From: Picochlorum sp. 'celeri'
Lineage: Eukaryota; Chlorophyta; Trebouxiophyceae
DNA length: 64,000 nucleotides
Assembly: GCA_010909725.1 (NCBI GenBank)
Contig: JAACMV010000003.1
Location: forward strand, 558,001-622,000
Reading direction: 5' to 3'
This document shows, piece by piece, positions 38,420 to 48,917 of this stretch (positions are counted from its first letter, which is position 1; each line of letters opens with the position of its first letter). The notes beneath the pieces are model-generated. The model had not been told where the DNA came from. It did no database searches and worked only from the letters and a program-made list of their open reading frames with translations. The translations under genes and the position numbers were made by a program.

Positions 38420-40825
38420 ATGAATGAACAGGATGAATTGCGTTTGGAATTGAAGAGAGATTTTAGAGATTTTCTCGAACATGACTTTGGTGCCGAAAGA
38501 CAGGGCGGGAAGTATGTGGATCAAATTCGTGGAATTTTGAAAAACTTCCACGTCTCAAAGGCTGTCAGACTGGATGTCGATTTACAAGGTACGTGTATGT
38601 ATGTTGTAGAAACCGGAGATTTTCGTAGAAGTGACATGAGATACTTGGCTGCAGATTTGGCCGATTTTAATGAGGACCTTCACAATAGAACAATGTCCAG
38701 TCCTGTGGACTGTCTTCCAGCATTTGAAGATGCTTTGGAAGCAGTCATGTTGGATCAAGAGGGTGCGAACAAAATTCTCGAGGGTCACACGTCATATAAT
38801 GTGACATTTTCTGGTGAATTTGGGGCAAATAAAGTTACCCCAAGGTGCCTTTGCTCGAATCATCTTGGCAAGCTTGTTGAAGTCAAGGGTATTGTGACAA
38901 AGTGTACACTTGTCAGACCCAAGATGGTCAAATCTGTGCACTATTGTCCAACCACCGGTGCAACAACATCTCGTGAATATAGAGATGTGACATCCAACAG
39001 AGGATTGCCGACTCCCACTGTGTACCCCACAAGGGACACAGAGGGAAATTTGCTGACAACACAGTTTGGTCTATGCACATTCATCGATCAGCAGGTTCTC
39101 ACAGTGCAAGAATTGCCCGAGACCGCTCCTCCTGGTCAGCTGCCTAGGTCAGTTGACATTGTCTTGGAAGGTGATCTTCGTGATGCTGCAAAGCCAGGCG
39201 ATCGAGTCACCTGTGTTGGAATCTACAAGCCTGTTCCTCCAAGAGCTTCTGGCTCAATCTCTGGCGTGTTCAGGGCTATTTTGGTGGCAAATGGTGTGAG
39301 GCTATTGAACCAGGAAGCGACAGGACCCATGTTTACGGAGAATGATTACGATAACATCACAGAACTGGCTAGTGAGGCTGATGTTATTGACCAGCTTGCT
39401 GCATCCTTGGCTCCGTCAATTTATGGATACTCTTGGATCAAGAAGGCCTTGATTCTTTTGCTCGCTGGGGGCCGCGAAAGAAAATTGCAGAATGGAACAC
39501 ATCTTCGTGGCGATGTCAATTGTTTATTGGTCGGAGATCCAGGAGTTGCAAAATCACAGCTCTTGAGGGCAGTCATGAACATTGCACCATTGTGCGTTTC
39601 GACGACTGGAAGGGGGAGTTCTGGTGTGGGCCTTACAGCCGCAGTTGTAACAGATCAGGATACAGGGGAGAGAAGATTGGAAGCTGGAGCCATGGTGTTG
39701 GCTGACAGAGGTGTGGTGTGCATTGATGAGTTTGATAAGATGAATGATGGTGATCGAGTCGCTATCCACGAAGTCATGGAACAGCAGACAGTAACGATCG
39801 CGAAAGCAGGTATTTTGACCCAATTGAATGCACGATGCTCGGTTGTTGCGGCAGCAAATCCCATCTATGGGCATTATGATCGAACAATCTCCATCACTCG
39901 TAACATTGGCCTCCCAGACTCTCTCTTATCTCGTTTCGATCTTCTCTTCGTCGTTCTAGACAATAACGACGCAACCAGAGACAGAGAAATTGCAGACCAT
40001 GTTCTTGGGCAACATCGATACAGGCCATCTGGCGATGATGGAACGGCTGTGCAGGATGATATGTTGATTGAGGAATTGAGGGATGATCATGACGACGAGA
40101 ATGCAGAGACTCCAATGAGGGTCAAGTATGATTCTCGTCTTTATGGACCCCGCGTACGAGGAGCAAAGGATCCTTTATCGATTCCATTCTTGAAAAAATA
40201 TCTGGCTTTTGCGAAACAGAGGTTCTCGTCCCCAGAAATGACACCAGAAGCATCCGAGGCAATTGCAGAGTACTATGCAGATCTCAGGAACTCAACAGAA
40301 GTCCAGGCTCTTCCGGTTACAGTTCGTACTCTCGAGACAATCATCAGACTTACATGTGCGCATGCTAAAGTTCGTTTGAGCCCAATTGTTGAATTGAAGG
40401 ATGTGGAAGAAGTCCAATCAATTGTTGACATGATCCTGAAGAGTGACCCAAGTGCTACTAATGAAAAGCCAGGAAATCATTCCAGGCGAGGAGACCGTCG
40501 AACAAAACGTGCTCGGGATGATGATGATGACGATGATGAAGACGATGACGATGATGATATGAGTGAAGATGTGAGCGATGATGAGGAAGAAGAGCCCAGG
40601 GCTAGTGGACAAGAGCCAGGGCAGGGCTCTGGAGAAGATATTAGATCAGTAGTGATGGAGCTGGGCCACTTAAACAGCGGCAGTGCATCCATCACAGGGG
40701 TGATTGCAACCCTCAAGTCTCGCAAGATCGAAGTCACTCGAGAAGCTGTCATCAGTATCCTCAACGAATTGGAAAGCGCTGACAAAATCACAATGGAGGG
40801 AGAGGACTTTTATCTTTCAACCTGA
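38420..40825 (+). CDS. MCM3: DNA replication licensing factor MCM3, probably two exons
   Basis: MCM2-7 helicase subunit with Walker A GDPGVAKSQLL, Walker B IDEFDKM, arginine finger SRFDLLF, and MCM3-type GQLPRSVDIVLEGDL. The frame is open over 801 codons, but 38589-38654 (66 bp, GTACGT...GGCTGCAG) is almost certainly an in-frame intron: removing it joins VRLDVDLQ to DLADFNEDLHNR, matching the MCM N-terminal pattern, whereas retention inserts 22 odd residues. The spliced protein is 779 residues. A nuclear-signal-like patch RRTKRAR precedes an Asp/Glu run (about residues 685-715, unspliced numbering 707-737), followed by a winged-helix C terminus. The next gene starts 42 bp downstream on the same strand. 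Confidence 0.95.
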   Translation: MNEQDELRLELKRDFRDFLEHDFGAERQGGKYVDQIRGILKNFHVSKAVRLDVDLQGTCMYVVETGDFRRSDMRYLAADLADFNEDLHNRTMSSPVDCLPAFEDALEAVMLDQEGANKILEGHTSYNVTFSGEFGANKVTPRCLCSNHLGKLVEVKGIVTKCTLVRPKMVKSVHYCPTTGATTSREYRDVTSNRGLPTPTVYPTRDTEGNLLTTQFGLCTFIDQQVLTVQELPETAPPGQLPRSVDIVLEGDLRDAAKPGDRVTCVGIYKPVPPRASGSISGVFRAILVANGVRLLNQEATGPMFTENDYDNITELASEADVIDQLAASLAPSIYGYSWIKKALILLLAGGRERKLQNGTHLRGDVNCLLVGDPGVAKSQLLRAVMNIAPLCVSTTGRGSSGVGLTAAVVTDQDTGERRLEAGAMVLADRGVVCIDEFDKMNDGDRVAIHEVMEQQTVTIAKAGILTQLNARCSVVAAANPIYGHYDRTISITRNIGLPDSLLSRFDLLFVVLDNNDATRDREIADHVLGQHRYRPSGDDGTAVQDDMLIEELRDDHDDENAETPMRVKYDSRLYGPRVRGAKDPLSIPFLKKYLAFAKQRFSSPEMTPEASEAIAEYYADLRNSTEVQALPVTVRTLETIIRLTCAHAKVRLSPIVELKDVEEVQSIVDMILKSDPSATNEKPGNHSRRGDRRTKRARDDDDDDDEDDDDDDMSEDVSDDEEEEPRASGQEPGQGSGEDIRSVVMELGHLNSGSASITGVIATLKSRKIEVTREAVISILNELESADKITMEGEDFYLST
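38589..38654 (+). other. In-frame, stop-free 66-bp intron in MCM3
   Basis: The segment has a consensus donor GTACGT and acceptor GCTGCAG, its length is a multiple of three, and it contains no in-frame stop. Retention would still give full-length protein with 22 extra residues. Confidence 0.8.
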
Positions 40826-40867
40826 TGCTTTTTGCTACACTATCTTTCCATCAATTAAAATTGTAAT

Positions 40868-41983
40868 ATGAATAACCGGATGTGTTCCGAAGGAAATACA
40901 AGATCGTGGGAAAAGAGGGTCCGCGTGTTTTCAAACCAAATAAACAAAGTCAATGCGACTCAACCAGCACGAAACAATAGTGAAAGCCGGTTCTCTCTTC
41001 ATGAGACACGTAGTAAATTAGATGGTTCTGCGTCGAATGCCGAGGACATTCGTTCCATCGGTGAGCAAGTGCCTGCTTTTGAACCTGGAAGACACCTGCT
41101 CAATCGGCGCATTATTGTGACCGGTGCTGGGTCTGGTATCGGGTATGCAGCTGCTATTTTGTTTGCCTGTCATGGTGCCAATCTAGTGCTGTGTGATCTT
41201 GATGGTGAGAAGTTACAAGGGGCGGTAGACTTCATCAGGAATGGACCAGGAAGGGATCATAAGCAATGGTTACGGAAACGTTCAGGTGAATTCTATCTGG
41301 CTGACTCAGGACCCCATCAATGCGTGGCATTAGCAGGAGATGTAACTGATCCAGAATACGTGAAAAGAGTGATAGAAACAGCTGTTGAGAAATTTGGTGG
41401 CATCGATGATGTCGTGCTGAATGCAGGTTTTACATGGGATGGCACTGTACACAAAATGAAGGATACTCAGTGGAAGGCAATGCTCGATGTGCATTTGACT
41501 GCGCCATTTCTGATGATTCGGCAGATTGCTCCTTACATGAGAGGAGCTGCGAAAGAAGAGATAGAAAAAATGGGATATGCTCGGAGCAGAAGTATTCTGA
41601 CGGTTTCATCTGTGAGTGGAGTGCATGGGAATGCAGGACAGACCAATTATGCAGCTGCCAAGGCTGGTATTGTGGGTTTGACTAAATCATTGGCTAAAGA
41701 GTGGGGTTCTTTTAACATAAGAGCAAACTGTCTGGTATTTGGTCATATCAAAACCAGGCTGACACAAAATATGGACAAAGGAGCAAGCATACAGTACAAA
41801 GGCGAAAGCGTGAAACTTGGTATTCCAGTTGATGGAATGGGAGATATTATTAGCAATATGACAGCTTTAAAGCGACCAGGTCTCGCAGAAGAGGCTGCGG
41901 GAGCTATGCTGATGCTCACAGGTCCATATGCGAGTTATATTACAGGACAGGCCATAGAAGTTACTGGGGGAGGATGGCTATGA
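40868..41983 (+). CDS. FabG-like short-chain dehydrogenase/reductase with long N-terminal extension
   Basis: The 371-residue intronless protein is an SDR: cofactor motif VTGAGSGIGYAAA at about residue 85, LNAG, VSSVSGVHGN and YAAAKAG catalytic Tyr/Lys, ending TGQAIEVTGGGWL. The ~75-residue N-terminal extension is Asn/Arg/Ser-rich and could be a transit peptide. Aspartate after the second strand (CDLDGEK) suggests NAD(H) preference. It contains a ~30-residue insertion between beta2 and beta3 (GPGRDHKQWLRKRSGE). Substrate unknown. It starts 42 bp after MCM3 and its stop is 2 bp from the stop of the opposing demethylase gene. Confidence 0.85.
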   Translation: MNNRMCSEGNTRSWEKRVRVFSNQINKVNATQPARNNSESRFSLHETRSKLDGSASNAEDIRSIGEQVPAFEPGRHLLNRRIIVTGAGSGIGYAAAILFACHGANLVLCDLDGEKLQGAVDFIRNGPGRDHKQWLRKRSGEFYLADSGPHQCVALAGDVTDPEYVKRVIETAVEKFGGIDDVVLNAGFTWDGTVHKMKDTQWKAMLDVHLTAPFLMIRQIAPYMRGAAKEEIEKMGYARSRSILTVSSVSGVHGNAGQTNYAAAKAGIVGLTKSLAKEWGSFNIRANCLVFGHIKTRLTQNMDKGASIQYKGESVKLGIPVDGMGDIISNMTALKRPGLAEEAAGAMLMLTGPYASYITGQAIEVTGGGWL

Positions 41984-41985
41984 CA

Positions 41986-44900
41986 TCATCTTCCCGAATA
42001 GGAATCAATATATCCACTGACCAACTTTTGGATGCTCTCCCTTCTTGCTTTGTAAAATTTCCTCCAATCATCATAATCTTTGTCCGATGTTTTCATCATC
42101 ACTTTGTCGCTAGCTTTTTTCATGATGGCCTTGTATGCATCTTTCGAAATTCTCCTGGACTCGTAGTGAGGCTTCAGGAGCTCTGCAATGTAGCCATCAA
42201 CCTTTTTCTTCAACATGTCTTTGTTACTGGAGATCTTTGCTTTAGGCTTCTTCCTCTTATTACGGAGAGAATCTCTATACTCTTCAAAGGTACTGTAGGC
42301 CGGAGTATCATTGATGAGCTGTGAAGCATCTGTCGCCTGGGCCTCTGCTTGAGCTCGCAACCTCTCAGCTTCCTCTTCCAGTGCCTTCAATTCTGCTTCT
42401 GCTTCGGCCAACTTTTGCTTGGTGTCATCATCGATTTCTGCTTCAGCTTGCGCAATTCGAGGTTTAAACTTTTTCAGAACAGGAGAGATGATGTAGTCAT
42501 CCTCTTCATTTGTTTCCAGACTCATAAGTTTCTCAATCACTCTTTTCGCTGCCAACTTGACGTCGGGATCGGCATGTTGTGTTCCGATCTTTTTGCAAAC
42601 CAGCAAAAGTCTAGATTTTCCCGCTTGAAGTTGAACCTTGCTTAAATCTGTAGCTGCAAAGGTTTTGAGCAGCGAGAGTGCAACGTGTGAGAGCATTTGT
42701 GCAAGTGAAGCATCTTCTAGCCAGCTCAACAGGATGGACAAGCATTTTTCGTCCTCGTAGATATTCTTCAAAGCCTCTTGTGAAGCTTCGACCATGCAAT
42801 GGGCAAGAGCCTGCTGTATTGATGTTCCTTCTGCCGCCTGAAGGCTCGAAAGAACAACTGACGTGTCCTTATTCTCAGCTGCCAATAAGCCACGCCACAT
42901 GTCCTTGACAGCAGCACGCTTTGCATTCCTGGAAATCATTTCCTCTTCCATTCTTGCAAAATCTCTTCCCATTGCTTTTCGTGTCTGGTATTCGATATCA
43001 TTATCAGTATTATCCTCTCGTGTCACAGATTTTCGCTTTTGATTCTGCACCACTGGTTCCGGGTACTTCTCAGAAGCCATTTCAAGAAGTCTGGACACCT
43101 CGCGCAACCCTGTCAGCATTGCACCACCGACTGTGTCAGGATGCTCTCGGCATGTATGCTCTCCTGCAAAGAAGATTTTTCGCCCCACTGGGCGTGCTAA
43201 GAGGTCGTAATCGTTCCCAGATGAACCAACAGCGACATAAGAGTATGAGCCACGTGCATGTGGATCTGATGCCCAACGTGTTACATGATGGGCAAGTGGC
43301 TCCGGTACTTCTGTACCATTGAATATCGACCTCAAGGTTTCCATAGCGACATGCTTTAGATCTTCCTCAGAGGTTGTTTCATTCGCTTCTGCAGATCTTC
43401 CAGAAACCAAGGCAGCCAAAATGGGTGTCCCACTGAATCGATGGATATTCCAAAACATGAAGCAGCATCCACGAGTAGATTCCGTCGTGCCTTTAGCTGC
43501 TCCAAAGAAATCCACGGATTCATCCCAGAAAACTCGATCAAATTGCAAGAAAACTTTGTCCAACTTGCCAAATCCCAATCTATCAATGGCCTCTTTCTTC
43601 CACTGTGGCAAATCAGGAATGAATTTGACCACCTGTTCTTTTAAAACTCCAAGAGGAGTAGTAATTATTGTCGCATCGCAAGAAAAGTCCAAACCAGATT
43701 TTGTTCGAATCACAACGCTGTTGTTCCGCTTCTCATCATCAACAACAACTTGTTCTACTTCCTCATTAAGCCTCACATCAACAAGTTTTGAGATGAAACT
43801 AAATGGTTGATCATAGCCTCCTACCACAAAGCAGTGCGGTCCACCAAATCCACCATAATCTTCATCCTGATTCCAATGGGCTGCTGACAGCGACCTTAGA
43901 GGTGCAGAGCAACCATATTCTAGATTTGCCCAGTGCCACCCTAGCAATCTATGATGGTCCTCTGTCAAATCTTGGGGATACAGAGAAGGCGGAAATTCAT
44001 CATCACTCACCACATCCTCGACCTTCAAAGTAAGAGAAACTTTCACAAAACCAAACTCTCCTGTCTCTATCCTAACTTTTACTGCTATTGCATCTGAATC
44101 ACTTGTATTTCTCTGAATTCGTTCATCAACTTTTTTAATCGTTTCCTCTTTCCATAAGTTCTCAGCTTGGTCTAGCAGCACACCAAAGGATGCATTCTCC
44201 TGTTCCTCCAATGGCATGTTCTCCAAGTACGCCGCTGCTCGATCCAGCATCTCATCCCTTATTTTCTCAACCATGGTGTCCAGATCAGAGTCCACCAGTC
44301 TTTGGTGCTGCACATCATAAATCGGCAGCGTCTCACTTCGAAGCTCATGGAGCTTTAGACCAAGCTGCGTGCAAAGAAGAGACGATGGATCTGCCCTCAG
44401 ACCCTTCCTTGGGTCTGTTCTTGCACCAGTAATGATTGATGCGCCAAGGTCGATTGGAGCACCAAAATTTTCCTTTTTAAGTGAGTTAATTCGACCTCCA
44501 ACCCTATCACGCGCCTCTAGAACAGTAACCTGATACCCATGCCGCTTTAAATGCAATGCAGCTGTTAATCCAGCAGGACCTCCACCCACCACCACAACCT
44601 TTCCCTTGTTTGTCCTCTTTTTATACTCTGCAGATGGCCCTCCATTATCAAGATATTTTGCCACTAATTGCTTAATAAGCGCCTTTCTTGGCTTCATACT
44701 CACTCCAAAATGTTCCGAAAGAGCATTTCGCAGCATTTTTTCACTCGTTGAATCCATATCCACATGCTTCAGAATAGAATACAAGGCCCCTTCAACCGCC
44801 TCATCACTAGGCTCTGGCTCCTCAGCACCGCTCTCATCCCTCGGAAATTGGGACACTGCCACAGGAATGAGTGGATCATTTTTCAAAATACCAATGTTGA

Positions 44901-45336
44901 TGCAGCCTTGTTGATGCAAAAAGTCGTATACTTGTTCAACAAACTCTACGTCATCCTCCCCATCATATGAACCTACACATGCAGCTTTTGACAAGTATAC
45001 TGTTGGATTCCTATACCACACACGCAGCACATAATCCCGAGCTTTCAAATACCGAGCTCTATTCCCTCCATACTTTTTCTTCTCAGATGCCAGAGTCAAT
45101 ATCCCAGGTTTCAGACCAGATGCAACAGTAGCCTCAAATGAAACCCGCGCAACATCATGCATCGCATCAAATCCCTCCTCCACATCTTTACTCGTTCGCT
45201 TTCTACGTATTCTACCACCCCTGTGATGCCTATTCCTCTGTTCTTGAACAGCAACATCCCTCTTGTCAACAACCGTATCCTTGATATCCTCCATCTTCAC
45301 CTCTTCCGCTCCATTCAAAGCCGGCATATTCTCCAT
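41986..45336 (-). CDS. LDL3: SWIRM/amine-oxidase histone demethylase, LDL3 type
   Basis: The 1116-residue intronless protein has a basic N terminus, a SWIRM domain (about residues 70-170: RYLKARDYVLRVWYRNPT) and an FAD amine-oxidase domain starting VVVVGGGPAGLTAALHLKRH and LEARDRVGGRI. GFGKLDKVFLQF carries the flavin-contacting Lys, and GKIFFAGEHTCREHPDTVGG closes the domain. The LSD1 tower insertion is absent, as in plant LDL proteins. After it comes a helical, Glu/Ala-rich linker and a C-terminal module (KKKVDGYIAELLKPHYESRR ... FYKARRESIQKLVSGYIDSY) like that of Arabidopsis LDL3, which removes H3K4me1/2 over transcribed genes. No intron is present despite the size. Confidence 0.9.
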   Translation of the reverse strand: MENMPALNGAEEVKMEDIKDTVVDKRDVAVQEQRNRHHRGGRIRRKRTSKDVEEGFDAMHDVARVSFEATVASGLKPGILTLASEKKKYGGNRARYLKARDYVLRVWYRNPTVYLSKAACVGSYDGEDDVEFVEQVYDFLHQQGCINIGILKNDPLIPVAVSQFPRDESGAEEPEPSDEAVEGALYSILKHVDMDSTSEKMLRNALSEHFGVSMKPRKALIKQLVAKYLDNGGPSAEYKKRTNKGKVVVVGGGPAGLTAALHLKRHGYQVTVLEARDRVGGRINSLKKENFGAPIDLGASIITGARTDPRKGLRADPSSLLCTQLGLKLHELRSETLPIYDVQHQRLVDSDLDTMVEKIRDEMLDRAAAYLENMPLEEQENASFGVLLDQAENLWKEETIKKVDERIQRNTSDSDAIAVKVRIETGEFGFVKVSLTLKVEDVVSDDEFPPSLYPQDLTEDHHRLLGWHWANLEYGCSAPLRSLSAAHWNQDEDYGGFGGPHCFVVGGYDQPFSFISKLVDVRLNEEVEQVVVDDEKRNNSVVIRTKSGLDFSCDATIITTPLGVLKEQVVKFIPDLPQWKKEAIDRLGFGKLDKVFLQFDRVFWDESVDFFGAAKGTTESTRGCCFMFWNIHRFSGTPILAALVSGRSAEANETTSEEDLKHVAMETLRSIFNGTEVPEPLAHHVTRWASDPHARGSYSYVAVGSSGNDYDLLARPVGRKIFFAGEHTCREHPDTVGGAMLTGLREVSRLLEMASEKYPEPVVQNQKRKSVTREDNTDNDIEYQTRKAMGRDFARMEEEMISRNAKRAAVKDMWRGLLAAENKDTSVVLSSLQAAEGTSIQQALAHCMVEASQEALKNIYEDEKCLSILLSWLEDASLAQMLSHVALSLLKTFAATDLSKVQLQAGKSRLLLVCKKIGTQHADPDVKLAAKRVIEKLMSLETNEEDDYIISPVLKKFKPRIAQAEAEIDDDTKQKLAEAEAELKALEEEAERLRAQAEAQATDASQLINDTPAYSTFEEYRDSLRNKRKKPKAKISSNKDMLKKKVDGYIAELLKPHYESRRISKDAYKAIMKKASDKVMMKTSDKDYDDWRKFYKARRESIQKLVSGYIDSYSGR

Positions 45337-45635
45337 GGGATAGAAATCAACACGAGTATCAGATCACAAAATCACCCGCAACAGGTATACCAAGCAACCT
45401 GTGAATCTTAAGCAAACAACCAGACCAGTCTCTCTGATGCCGATAGAACCTGGTACGAATTGATTAGTGATCATGAATACAGAGATAATATAATTCCGAT
45501 CATCGCAAGCGCATCTTGATGCAATGTATTCACATGCAGCGCGTCAGATTATATATTTATTTACGGAATCCGGTACGTTCAAACTTTTGAACACAAAATT
45601 GTCATTACAGGGCATCTGCAACAGTATTAAATATA
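45337..45635. other. Promoter region of the LDL3-type gene
   Basis: The 299 bp between two minus-strand genes show no coding exon. The FUSC-gene 3' end overlaps the left-facing promoter of the demethylase. Confidence 0.35.
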
Positions 45636-48600
45636 TTAATTATTACCCGAATGAATGGCCGGAAGGATCCAATGGCGGCCTTTGTCTCTGTAGGCGTCAA
45701 TATTCACCACTGACGTTGCTAAACAACTCACTTCCCGAATACTACGCGTCAGCATGCCATACCAGAGGAGGTACCTCAGGTCACTGTATGAAAGGTCTCT
45801 GGTTTCTCTGAGCACCGGGAGAGTCTCAACGTAGAGATCGAAGAGTCGTCTCCTTTCTTCCTCTACGAGTGCCAGTTTGTTCCTGAGTGTAGCAAGATCT
45901 TCATCGTGAACTCGTTTGCTGACAAATATCTGAATCAACGCTTGACACACATCAGATGCAGCATACAGACAAGCTTCTGTTGGTTCAAACATGCGAGCTT
46001 TGAGCTGGTGTGAGATACCAGTGCTGCCTTCCCTGAGGAAAGAGCTACGGACAACACGTCCTGCTATTGCGACATAACTTCCGATTCTAATCACGTCTTG
46101 GAAAACCAATTTCAGCGAATCAGGCAGTGGAATCAGGGTAATTCTCAGAAAGAACATGTAATGATGATCAAAGGCTCTTGTTTCCACCTCTGTGTAAATT
46201 CTTGAAAGAATTCCCAGTCTGGTAGCCATGGTCTGTAACATGTGTGCATTCCACTCCTTGTGATCCTCTGTTGAAACTCCGATATATGTATATGATGTAT
46301 TCATGCGTTTAGAAGAGTCATTATCTGGTTTGATTTCTTGCTGTTCCTGCTTTGAGATCATATCAGACCCTTTCCAAAAACATGTTTGGATGCTATGCAT
46401 GTAGGATTGCAGCAAAGACCCCTCCAATTCGAATGCGACCTCAGAAGAATAACATGGAAATACTACATTGCTCACGATGAATGCGTATATCGCCCCCAAG
46501 GCCGTGCTTACTGCTTTTCCTCCAAACAATTGCACAGTCCCTGGTGTACAACAAATTCCAGTATAACTGCAGACAAACACCCCGTTGAACGTATATACGA
46601 AAAGAAACAAGCTATATCTAAAGTCAAAGCTAATTGGAGAGAAAAGACCGCAAAAGCCATTCACTAGGATGGTAATCATGGTCACGAAATATGGATTCTG
46701 CACCAGTGATCCATTCACAGTTGCAGCATAGCCCAGGCTTCCTCCAATTGCAATAAGCGATACTCTGAGAACAGCTTTGATAACAGAGGCATCAACTGTA
46801 TCCTGGGTGCATATTGCTACAGCGAGGACAAAATAATAAGGTTGCCAATTTGTAAACCATGTGGCAACAGCAGAGGCGTCTGTAACATAGCTCCCTGTGT
46901 TTGCATAACAATACCAGCCGATCAAAATTATTCCCACAACAGCCAGATTATAAGATACAAAAATCTTGAAGTATAACTGATGCTGTCGTCGTCGTGCCGA
47001 TGCCAAGACAAGGTCCGGCTTATCCTGGTCAACATTGACACCACGAATAAAATCCCTTACATTGCACAGCAACTGAGTGATTCCTTTTCTTTGAAAGTTC
47101 CATATATGGAGGCCAAGCGCATCACAAAGTATCTTCAAAGGAGAAGATATATATGGTTGTGTCCACGCATAGTCATACATCGCTTTCCAGGTTGATGTAT
47201 GGCAGGAAGGGTCTCCAGAAGAATCATCCTTGTTGTCTTCAACCAAGCTGTAGATTTCCGTGTCTGTTATTTCTAACGCCCGAGACACTGCAATTTCAAT
47301 ACCAATCAGTTCATCTATCATACTTTCAAAGGACGCTAGCATCGCAATTCCGGCACCTCGCTGGTCACCTGCTTCTAATGGTTCTGCTTGCAAGGCCTTG
47401 GTGATGCCACTGAATGCACTTTCTCTCAGGAGACTGAGTGTCTCTTTGATACAATCAGACACGAGTTTCATTTGAGCATCCCAAAATTTCAAAGAGTGAG
47501 GTCTCCAAGATACTGCGTCCCCACTGCATGGTCCAAACAGCGGCATATGCTTCAAAGGCACCTCCATAGATGCCAGTACCGAGGCCATCATGGCTGAGAC
47601 TTTGCTCGCAACATTAAAAATTACTTTCTCTGTATCACTGATAGAAGAATCTTTCTTTGCAGCATTATCCAATATAACATATGCCATTGTCTCGAATTCC
47701 TTGAGCGTACTCAAAAACACCTGCACCTTTCCAATTGCATTCGCATACTTGAATCTGTTTGCTCCAACCTGAGAGCTAAGCATTGGCCAGGGCGGTTCAT
47801 ATGCGCACATCGAATTCGAGGTCTGTGCACCCAATGACATTCGCATGATGTCTCTTGGCGTCTTCACAAATCTTTTTGAAATCGCATCATTCTTCCAACG
47901 GCCAATGTCAGTCTTGTAATCTTTGGTAACAGATGCTACATGAAACCCTGAGGAAAGTTTGGTGAAAAGCTTGCCCATCTCGATAAAAATATCTCCAATC
48001 TGCTCTCGAACTTGGTCATGGGACGATCTGACATACACAAAGGTGCTATTCACAACCAATGCCAGCAAAACCACTGCATTCATTTTGATGAATGGGGAGT
48101 ATCCTAGGGTCCAAAACTCATACTGACCCAAGGTTGGCATGAGCCCCATTCCTACCAGGGTAACGACAGAAAAGTAAATTTGGCAGATATTAGCATGCAG
48201 TACATCTATTCCAGGTATTGTTGCTCTTGTATACATCAGGAAAACAGAAACGATAATGTGCAGCACCATCAGCAAAATCCAGAATGCAGATGACAATGTC
48301 ACATCAGCTCCATTTTCGAGTCCAGAAAGGCCATCCAGAGGTACAGACGATCCCCGTGCCAGCCATGATATACTCACAATCGCAAACCCCAAAAGACCAC
48401 CAGTCAACGTGACAGCAATCCAAATCAAACCACCAAATATACGACCGCCAATGCTTCTGTCAATAGAAAAAGCCTGAGAAGACACCCCATAGAACACTGC
48501 CGCTTCACATGCCTCATTGAATGAAATCGAGCGCACAACCAAGAATAATAATGGAATAATGACGCCGATAGCGTTCTGAGCAGCCCATTTCACAGCCTCT

Positions 48601-48740
48601 GTCGAAGTGAGAACGTCTCGCAAAGTTGAAGAAAAACGCATGGAAAACTTCACCCTGACCTGCAATCAATCACCCGTTCATAGGGATCTATGCATTAAGT
48701 AACTTACATCAGTGATAATCTCCCGAAATATAGGGTACAT
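45636..48740 (-). CDS. FUSC/ALMT-like integral membrane protein, two exons
   Basis: Exon 48740-48708 (MYPIFREIITD) joins exon 48659-45636 (intron 48 bp, GTAAGT...TTGCAG) to give 1018 residues. Two clusters of about six hydrophobic helices (residues ~35-215 and ~600-760) are each followed by a long soluble segment, the duplicated layout of the FUSC/aromatic-acid exporter and aluminium-activated malate transporter superfamily. Typical pieces are AIGVIIPLLFLVV and VSLIAIGGSLGYAATVNGSL. The substrate is unknown; organic anion export is the family expectation. The GTAAGT donor is unusual here, most introns in the window use GTRCGT. Confidence 0.75.
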
Positions 48741-48917
48741 GAACCTTTACTTACAAACAGTCATACAGGCAGATGAGCAAATCTGTTTAACACACAATGT
48801 CCTTCATTAGAACATTAAAGAATCGGCCAACGTCATGAGGAAGCTCGTGCTCTCTTGGGAACAAACACAGACGAGTGTGGGTGGAATTTATATTAAAACT
48901 TTCATTACAGTGTCAAT

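Noticed and set aside
40418..40791. Poly-Ser and poly-Ile frames on the minus strand, or a microsatellite-like repeat
   Set aside because: They are the antisense of the Asp/Glu run in MCM3 (GAT/GAC/GAA codons), not an independent gene or a CRISPR-like array.
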